Positions 57,238-64,000 of a stretch of DNA of 64,000 nt are shown one piece after another. Made by a program: the position numbers and the translations under genes. The stretch's first letter is position 1. Each line of letters begins with the position of its first letter. Below the pieces are notes generated by a model. That model was not told the DNA's origin. It saw nothing but the letters and a program-made list of their open reading frames with translations, and searched no databases. Source of the stretch: Metallyticus violacea (lineage: Eukaryota > Arthropoda > Insecta > Mantodea > Metallyticidae); the NCBI GenBank assembly GCA_030762175.1, contig CM060841.1, forward strand, positions 12,746,501 to 12,810,500, written 5' to 3'.

Positions 57238-57370
57238 GTGGACGTGGTTGCTAAGGCATAGATCGTGAACGAGAGCTCTGCCAGCATTGTCATTCTTGAC
57301 TGATGTTTCTCCCCCCTCTCACAGATTTTCCTCAGTCGTTTAGTGATAAATGCTGGAAAGATAATATTTT
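57238..57370 (+). repeat. possible highly worn SINE-A
   Basis: GTGGACGTGGTTGCTAAGGC, ATCGTGAACGAGAG, CTTGACTGATGTTTCTCCC and GATTTTCCTCAGTCG occur in SINE-A order; box B is gone. Confidence 0.4.
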
Positions 57371-57399
57371 CAAAAAAATCATTGCTTAAACCATCTGGT

Positions 57400-57600
57400 T
57401 CCTCCCGGTCTCATGGAGCAAATTGGTGTCCATTTCTACTTGGCTCTTTCCACCTTTCTCTGTCCTATGGACAGGTGTCCTTCATTCTCTGTAAATGTTC
57501 AAGCCACTTTCATCTACACTGTTTCATTTCCTGTCCAGAAGAGAGTATCCAGCTGCAAATCTTAACATTTTCATTTCAGATCATTTTATTCCTTTTTATT
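57400..57600 (-). pseudogene. LINE 3'-end coding relic (minus)
   Basis: EMKMLRFAAGYSLLDRK (57581-57531) matches the block AEMKMLRWxxGxxLxDRIRN of arthropod LINE RT C-termini. Downstream pieces (VDESGLNIYRE, QVEMDTNLL) are plausible but weak. Confidence 0.5.
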
Positions 57601-58052
57601 CATATAACATGCAATTTGTTTATAACTGCAGTAAATTGGGAGCTGACATCCTGTAAATTTTGAATTTCTTTTCTTCCCTCTTAGCTATTTGTTATTATTC
57701 CACATGCATGTCTAAATCATTCAGTTTAATCTGCATGTATCACATTATTTCTTAATTAATTGTTTTATGATACTGTTTTTGCTCTTGCTGAAATATCATC
57801 TTTAAAATCAAATTCTTTTGTTTTATTTATAGAGATTTCAAGACTACAGTTCTTTGACATTTTATTTAGATATATTATTTGCAATTGACTTGTTTAGTCT
57901 ACAAATTAAGGAGTATTAGTATTGATGTTATTTATTTTAGATATATATTTTAATTGAAACTCCCATTGTCCGGCAGTTTCCTCATGTGCATTCTGCATTT
58001 TTATAATTATTTTAATATATTATGAAATTATGTTTATTTATGTTCAATTTTT

Positions 58053-58103
58053 CATATAAGTGTCATCATCATATAAGTGTCATCATCATATAAGTGTCAT
58101 CAT
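58053..58103. repeat. 17-bp tandem repeat, three exact copies
   Basis: CATATAAGTGTCATCAT at 58053, 58070 and 58087, identical in all three. Confidence 0.95.
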
Positions 58104-58640
58104 CATTCTTGTCATAGGTGACTTGTTTCTTTTTGGGGAAGTCTCTACCCCAGTTTGCTTGTTGCAGTTTCATTGTTGGAAAATTTGCAACTGGCTAATG
58201 TTTAGGCTTGTCTGCTGCTAAAATATACAAAATATGGACAATGTTGTTAACTTTTATCTTAACCTCTTAAAATGATGCCCTATTATGCTCTTAAAATATG
58301 TGTTTTATAGAGCCGTACTCAATCATAATTGTGTTTAAGGTACGAACCACGTGTCTAAAGTGTTGTTATGTTATAAATTGACTTGCATAACTGATTAACT
58401 AAAGACTAATGTAATAATGAAAAGAAACGAATGAAGTGCAATGATCTGAAATACGAAGTTATTTGTAATCAACCAATAAAAGACAATGAAGTTAAGTAAA
58501 CTATCTCATTATCGAGAAATATGCTAATTTTAAGGCTCGTGTTTATCAGACATCGTTTTCCCTAGCTTTGATGCCTGCTGCCTCTTCTAAAAAGTGAAAG
58601 TGTATACAGCGAATAAGAATCATATAATGATAAAATTTGT

Positions 58641-58641
<1 letters not shown>

Positions 58642-58686
<45 letters not shown>
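58642..58686. repeat. (TA)n microsatellite
   Basis: About 22 units, followed by ACATACATATA. Confidence 0.9.
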
Positions 58687-58691
<5 letters not shown>

Positions 58692-58791
58692 CATATAAAC
58701 AGGTATTTGATATAAGATCTATTTTATTTAAATTTCTTTATTCTTTTGTGATGTGAAATTATACTTTTTTATTTGAGTTATTTTGTTTCAG

Positions 58792-58946
58792 AAATAAAAC
58801 TGGCTGATGTTATGCTAGATAGCTTCGCTCTGCAGAATTCCTCTGTTCCTTTGAAAGAATGCTTGGGGATGACAGTGCGGCAACTGGGGAAGGCTAGCAA
58901 GCGTAGATACTTGGAAATCCCTCTTGGTAAAGGTGCATTCAACTGA
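58792..58946 (+). CDS. possible host terminal coding exon
   Basis: A pyrimidine-rich tract and TTTTGTTTCAG (58781-58791) make a good 3' splice site. Immediately after it a frame of 51 codons runs IKLADVMLDSFALQNSSVP ... KECLGMTVRQLGKASKRRY ... LEIPLGKGAFN, stop at 58944-58946. Composition changes from AT-rich to codon-like exactly at the acceptor, and the residue mix looks like a real soluble, basic C-terminus rather than random AT-rich translation. If real, the intron is phase 1. I do not recognise the protein. Against it: no partner exon, no close AATAAA, and a 60-codon frame is also open on the minus strand. Not assigned to any repeat seen here. Confidence 0.35.
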
Positions 58947-59062
58947 TAATTTACACCCATGAATGGTTTATTGGATTAGTTAACGTTGTAGTGTTAATCA
59001 TTACAGGCCATAAAGCCTGCACTGCAAGAGAAAGTAATGAACGGTTGATGCCTGGTTGTTAT

Positions 59063-59344
59063 TGTTATTATTTCGTTCACTTACGGAAGCGCTTTAACAT
59101 CTCAGGTTATCAGCGTCCCATTCAATTCGGCATGAAATGGCCGATAAATTTTGCTCAGAGACCTCTTCTTACAGGTTTGAGGTTCTTTTACGTGCCGTAA
59201 AACTACGACGTACCCAAGGCTTTGTTTCCCTTCCGAAGAAAGCCATAATTGATATTTTTACGCCCGAAAAATCCATCGACCCTGTCCGGGATTGAACCTG
59301 CGAACTTGGACCTACGACGCAAATATATTAGACCACCAGGACCA
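59063..59344 (-). repeat. SINE-B
   Basis: Full span; head reads (minus) GGTCCTGGTGGTCTAATATA, box B GGTTCAATCCCGG. Tail at left is (TTATTG/TTATTA) rather than pure A, as in the other SINE-B copies. Confidence 0.85.
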
Positions 59345-59689
59345 ACTCCCTGTCTGCAGTAAGCTATTAATGCAAGAGAATTAATCCAAGTTTGCTCTCC
59401 AGCTACCCCAATCCATTACCGTGGTTTGTATATAATGCAGCAGTAAGCTGATTAAACGAGAGAGTGTGTTCCTCAGGTCCACTACAGACAATGTACAGCA
59501 AATTACAAAAGATTTTGTGAGAGAGACAAACAAAATCTAAAGAAGTAGCAAGAAAAACAATCTCAGAAATATTTCAGTCACGCAAAATCAACTGCATCAA
59601 TCAAAAGAAAAACACATTTCCAATTCCCGAGTGCAGACTCCTTTTAGACCCGTTGAAGCTGCAACACACAGTTTACGTCTCACCAGAGT
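59345..59689. other. nothing recognised
   Basis: No supported feature. Confidence 0.5.
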
Positions 59690-60003
59690 TGCTGCAGTGA
59701 TGCATTTGGTTGTTTGCGGATAGATTCATGATAACGGCGTCTTGCAGTGTCATACTGCAAACAGGTGTTAGCTCGTGCCTCTTTCTCATTCACTGCCAAC
59801 TCGAACATGTGGAACCCAGTGACCGGGTTTACATATTTTCCCTAGCTCATGGAGATGGAACTGTGTGGTTTCTGCTACTGACGTTGAATTGCTGCACCAC
59901 GTCCTCACAAGTCTGGCTGTTGTTCGTCTCAACAGTCATTAAGATAACCTCGTTATCCACTGTTGTTGCTCTCTTTTTGTGGGTGATTCATCCTCAAGGA
60001 TAC
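59690..60003 (-). pseudogene. SETMAR-type mariner transposase fragment
   Basis: Minus-strand frames: ATTVDNEVI / DNEVILMTVETNNSQTCED then VVQQFNVSS (59965-59870), followed in the next frame by FHLHELGKICKPGHWVPH (59862-59809) and EREARANTC. This is the second helix-turn-helix to WVPH linker of irritans/SETMAR-like mariners (usual text QTTRELAEKFNVSxxTVxxHLxxIGKVxKLxxWVPHELxE). Starts abruptly at 60003, where a SINE-A fragment begins, and fades before the catalytic domain. Confidence 0.6.
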
Positions 60004-60043
60004 GCCTGTGGTGCCTCAGTAGTAAGATCGGGCGTTAAACACT
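60004..60043 (+). repeat. SINE-A 3' end fragment
   Basis: GCCTGTGGTGCCTCAGTAGT then AAGATCGGGCGTTAAACACT, 40 bp. Sits between the mariner relic and repeat E. Confidence 0.75.
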
Positions 60044-60084
60044 ATTCAAAAGTCTTCAAGGATTCAGTTGCCACTCTGGAACTA

Positions 60085-60262
60085 TGCGAACCCTTTTTGC
60101 ACCTTCCGTTCATTTACATCAGCACAGAAGGCCTGGCACATTTCCGCGCTACTGCAGTTGTATTGTTCCCTAGTTTAAATTCATACAGCATACAAGTTTG
60201 TACAATTATGTGTGACCGCGCGTCCAGCTTAACAGTAACTCTTGGCAATTTGTTGCGCATTT
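60085..60262 (+). repeat. dispersed repeat E, copy 2
   Basis: Matches 23600-23790 in the words listed there; same strand. Confidence 0.45.
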
Positions 60263-61822
60263 AATTGTTACCTACGTTTTGAATGCTAGTGTTACAGAGT
60301 ATACCGATATAACGCAGAAATATTTTTTGTCAACTGTATGGAAATTATGACTTGGAACAACGAAAACAAATTTCGTATTATTACTACAAGGCGAGTTCAT
60401 AGGATTGCCGCTTAGGATTGTATCGAAACTTGCAATAATCAAAATCAGTTTGATGCCTGGATGACACGCCACATTTCATGCTCCCATAAAGGTATATGGG
60501 AGTTTCACAATGCATTTGTTAGTTACACTGTGAAAATACATTGAATTTAAATATGCAGAATATTCTTTTCATAATTATAATTTAAGGTTGCCACATGAAA
60601 TTAACAGACAACAGAAGAAAGAAGTTATAATCAACTGGCCTATGAAATACCTAAAATATAATTTTATATATAAATTCTCTTCCATAATTGGTTCGTGATA
60701 ATTTTGCATAATTAGGGACCAGGATTTTGGTTTCAAAATTTTTAAAAACGAAATATTTTCCTCTTAAGTTCGTATTTTATAATATTTTTACTCCCCCCTT
60801 TTTTATTCAAATGATACTTATGCACACATTAAAGGTTTTCAGTGATACCCGGATTAGCTTGGAAAAATTTTTCGCAAAATTTTCATGAAAAAGTCAACAG
60901 CATTGAAAATGTATTATAATATGAATGCTTTTCTACATTCTAGACAACTTTTAACAGCTGAAATTTTAAATTACCATACAGTTCAAGTTATCTTATTTCT
61001 TAGATATCATCTACAAAATTCATAGTCACTGTCTAGCTAACTGTCATAACTGGCACAATCGCAATAAATATAATACGACTGGTTTGCTCTTGAAGTTCTC
61101 TGAATCCTTTAATGATCAATGAGGTTTCTTACTTTGCGAACAACTACCTATTTTTCACCTTTTCCACAACAGGTAGTTATTTATGTAATGGTTATTAACC
61201 GAGTTTTCAGGCAAAATTTGAAATAATGTTCAGTTATTTCTTCTTCAATAAATTTGAATCGCTCACTTGGAACAGAAGGTGGCCTTGGGTAGTATGAATT
61301 TTAGGAGACCGTGACCCGCAAATCACTGATAAGCCCTGATCTGAACTGATGGACTGTTCATGTTAGCAAGTCGCGGAGAGATGAGGCGTCAGTAAGATGA
61401 AGCCATTGTTGCAGATAAGTGAACTTCCGCATGGATGCCGCTGCTCAAGGTCACATTCCGGACTTGGGCCCAGAATCCTGGTGCAACGTCCAGGCAGGCA
61501 GGCAGGCGGGTAGACAGACAGACGGATGTTAGCGTTTCCGTCAACATGAAGCGTTTATTCATCCTTGTCACACATTTCCGCTGCGGCCGTGGCCCCATTC
61601 CTACAGTCGAAACAGGGTCTTCCCTTCGGTACGAAGGATGAATTCCGTAACCTCATTCTGCAACTCAACAGCTAAAACTGCTCCTCAAATTTCCTGCCGG
61701 ACAGTTCCCTTTAATTTTTGTACTACTTATCGGCTACAAACAAATATTTGTACAATACTTCGGTTTGATATGTAATTTGTTCGCAATAATGATAAATAAA
61801 TTGAATTAAATTAAAGAATTAA
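60263..61822. other. AT-rich then GC-rich DNA, nothing recognised
   Basis: 61370-61650 is GC-rich with open frames of 68-69 codons on both strands; unassigned. Confidence 0.45.
61490..61525. repeat. (GGCA)n/(CAGA)n microsatellite
   Basis: CAGGCAGGCAGGCAGGCGGG then TAGACAGACAGACGG. Confidence 0.85.
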
Positions 61823-62648
61823 CAACAGAGAGTGCCAAAAAATGTATACACAGTTCAAGCAAAGAAAAAACTGAATACACACCGAACAAAACTTAATTCA
61901 CACAAACAGAACATGGTGAGTACTAATCATCTTAGACTTTTACACTTACAGCAGTTGCTCAAAATGCCCACCATCGGCGTCGATACACTTCTGAGTACGT
62001 TGAACTACTGATTGAGCAAAGTTTGTGAAAGTGTCCTCAGCGATTGCAGCACATGCAGTTTCAATTTCTTCCCGAAGTGCTGCCAGTGTAGCTGGTTTTC
62101 TACGGTATGCAACATCCACATAGGTAGAAGTCCAACGGAGCTAGATCTAGAGAACACGGTGGAAACTCATTCGGACCTCTTCGTCCTATCCAGTGCCTTG
62201 GAAGATTGTCATCAAGGTACGCACGTACACTCGGTGGTAATGTGGTGGTACACCATTCTGTTGGAAGTAAACTTTTTCATTTCCATAGAGTGCATGAATG
62301 GCAGGTAAGACGGAATTGTTACTCCCGTTGGCGGTTCTGTTCTGTACACACGTCTCCAGTGTATTTGAACTTCAACAACATTCTCGGTTTTCCAATACCA
62401 CTTCAAAATAGCTTTCCGCTGTTCAAACGATAATCTTGGTTCCATTTTGTTGTAGCAACGCTAGCATAACATAATGTGAGTAAAGTCTGTTTACAAAACA
62501 TCATACGATAATCTTGACTTCATTTGTTCATTGTTGATTTACCTGTCTCGTAGCAAGGCTATCATAATGTACGTGAGTCACTTCTGTTTACAGAACATCA
62601 TACGCATTACTGTTGTTTTTCGGTTCAACTTTGAAATATATTAAATAG
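61823..62648 (-). mobile_element. mariner-like MITE, copy D3
   Basis: Left end CAACAGAGAGTGCCAAAAAA; right end missing after TATTAAATAG (62648), about 35 bp short. Shares with D2 both the leader duplication (62436-62530 and 62531-62610) and the core deletion junction (ATTCATGCACTCTATGG | GTAAGACGGAATTGTT in plus orientation near 62300). Confidence 0.9.
62212..62445 (-). pseudogene. N-terminus of DUF4817-type transposase in D3
   Basis: MEPRLSFEQRKAILKWYW, KTENVVEVQIHWRRVYRTEP, PTGVTIPSYL, then across the deletion into a shifted catalytic piece. The C-terminal part (61950-62130) carries IDADGGHFEQLL-type text as in D1 and D2, with its own frameshifts. Confidence 0.75.
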
Positions 62649-63419
62649 GAGCGTGTTTCTGACACAGTCGGTATTGATACTCGTCAAGTAAAAACGAACC
62701 ATTCCTATCCAGTTCAAGCCTCATTGGTTACATTTGTTTACTTTTCATCTAACGTGTGTGCATGCTTTATCATAAAATAAACAAATACACCTAACGCAGG
62801 ATCCGAAACTATACTTTCGAAACCACAGACTGTCGTCTTATTCATCAGACCACAAATTCAGGTGAACATCAGTGGTTCCGCACAATCCATTACAAATAGC
62901 AATCTTAACAACTTCCCAACGACAAAATAATTTAGAGAATAATGATTCAGGTATACTGGGGGTATCTGAAATAGCATTTACTAAGTTTGCTTCATAGTTT
63001 CAACGTTTATTTTCTTGGGAAAATTCCATGGCAAAATTAAACGTTTTGGTAGAGTAAACCCATTCTCTGTTGTGTCAGAAAAGGTATTAATAATTGATTT
63101 GATATTAGACTTTTGAAAACAGGAATTTCCTTGATCGCGAAGCAGCATTGAAGATGTTCTAAGGGAAATTTTTACCCCACTGTAACACCGACCTATCAGC
63201 ATATAATTTAAATTCCCTTATAACCGCAAGACAATTCCGTTATTTTTCTTCCTTGACCATTTAGTTAATTTCTTGTCAAAGATCCCTTCTCATCTTCTGT
63301 AATTAATGCTATGTAATTATAAATGCCCGATATTCAGATACTTGTTACAATGTAAAGAGCTGACATAATGTGAAGTGAATAAACAAATCATTAACACCTC
63401 GCTTTTCTACAAAATAAAC
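62649..63419. other. nothing coding recognised
   Basis: Contains the tRNA-like head listed separately; otherwise AT-rich. Confidence 0.5.
62791..62854 (-). repeat. tRNA-Arg-like SINE head
   Basis: Minus strand: GTGGTCTGATGAATAAGACG (box A region, as in tRNA-Arg GTGGCCTAATGGATAAGGCG), ACAGTCTGTGGTTTCGAAAG (anticodon arm region), AGTTTCGGATCCTGC (box B, GGTTCGAATCC with changes). The 3' half of the acceptor stem does not pair, so it is a SINE head or tRNA pseudogene, not a gene. Confidence 0.45.
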
Positions 63420-63652
63420 AAATTTGAAAGGGTATGAACAAAACAAAGAAGTAAACAAAACAAAAAAGAAAAAAAAAGTAAAAGTAAAAGAAAGAAAGAA
63501 AAGAAAGAGAAAAAAACAAAGAAGTAAACAAAACAAAAAGAAAAAGAAAGAAAGAAATAAAGAAAGAAGGAAAGAAGGAAGGAAGGAAATAAGGAAGAAA
63601 GGGAAGAAAGAAGGAAGGGAAGAAAGAAGGAAAGAAAGAAAGAAAGAAGGAA

Positions 63653-63687
<35 letters not shown>

Positions 63688-64000
63688 AGGAAGGAAGGAA
63701 GGAAAGAAAAAGGAAAGAAGGGCGGAAGGAAAGAAGGAAGGAAGGATAGAAAGACGGAAAGAAGAAGGAAGGAAGGAAGGAAAGAAGGAAGGAAAGAAGG
63801 AAGGAGGAAGGAAGGAAGGAAGGAAAGAAAAAAGGAAGAAAGAAAGAAGGAAAGAAAAAGGAAAGAAGGGCGGAAGGAAAGAAGGAAGGAAGGAAAGAAA
63901 GAAAGAAAGAAAGAAGGAAGGAAGAAAGAAGGAAGGAAGGAAAGAAAGAAGGAAGGAAAAAAGGAAAGAAAGAAAAAAGGAAGGAAGAAGGAAGGAAGGA
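63420..64000. repeat. long homopurine-rich (GAAA/GGAA)n tract
   Basis: From about 63540 the plus strand is almost wholly A and G: GAAA, GGAA and GAAGGAA units with a (GA)11-12 run at 63658-63682 and only a handful of C or T. A block of about 40 bp around AAGAAAAAGGAAAGAAGGG recurs (63700 and 63850), so part of the tract grew by segmental duplication. It runs off the window end. Confidence 0.95.

Larger units (their letters stand above)
57601..58791. other. AT-rich, nothing coding recognised
   Basis: Holds a 17-bp tandem repeat and a TA run, listed separately. Confidence 0.5.

Noticed and set aside
58053..58103. CRISPR-like spaced repeats
   Set aside because: The three units are directly tandem with no spacers, and the genome is plainly eukaryotic.
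59710..60264. 184-codon plus-strand open frame
   Set aside because: It runs across a minus-strand mariner relic, a SINE-A fragment and repeat E, so it is a chance frame.

Overview
The window looks like intergenic or intronic DNA from a large, AT-rich, transposon-laden insect genome. The evidence is the absence of any compact gene array, dozens of mutually homologous dispersed repeats on both strands, tRNA-derived SINEs with internal Pol III boxes, several Tc1/mariner lineages, non-LTR reverse transcriptase debris, solo-LTR-like units and many (AAT)n microsatellites. A cockroach/termite-like or other repeat-rich neopteran is my guess from the repeat mix; no host gene proves it. I see no prokaryotic operon, CRISPR array, intact tRNA or rRNA gene, and no convincing virus. 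Almost every open frame over 60 codons is chance or a piece of a broken transposon.

Layout. 1-6.4 kb: SINE-A copies, a decayed DDE transposase (minus) and a BEL/Pao-like LTR with primer-binding site. 6.4-10.6 kb: mostly unrecognised AT-rich DNA. 10.6-13 kb: a layered cluster in which a 1.25-kb mariner sits between two other decayed transposon fragments. 13-20.6 kb: SINEs, an unclassified repeat (X) split by a mariner-like MITE, and a decayed uncharacterised transposon-type ORF (TE-C). 20.6-27 kb: a large inverted repeat, a tRNA-headed SINE and a CGBP1/hAT-type fragment. 27-38 kb: three more relatives of the 1.25-kb mariner, a degenerate tandem array, an IS630-like transposase relic abutted by a short MITE with perfect 18-bp inverted ends. 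38-42.6 kb: second BEL/Pao-like LTR, second hAT fragment, second mariner-like MITE, second repeat X. 44-58 kb: reverse transcriptase remnants from at least two LINE lineages, SINEs, long trinucleotide repeats. 58-64 kb: one possible host terminal exon, a SETMAR-type mariner relic truncated at a SINE fragment, a third mariner-like MITE, a tRNA-Arg-like SINE head, and a homopurine-rich tail running off the window.

The listed mobile pieces add up to roughly 18-20 kb. They do not work together as a system; what can be read is their history: nested insertions, shared internal deletions that mark non-autonomous subfamilies, and separate decay of catalytic residues. The items most worth following are the two uncharacterised transposon ORF families (TE-B at 12.3-13.0 kb, TE-C at 19.3-20.1 kb), the duplicated-leader MITE subfamily (40.3 and 61.8 kb), and the possible host exon at 58.8 kb.
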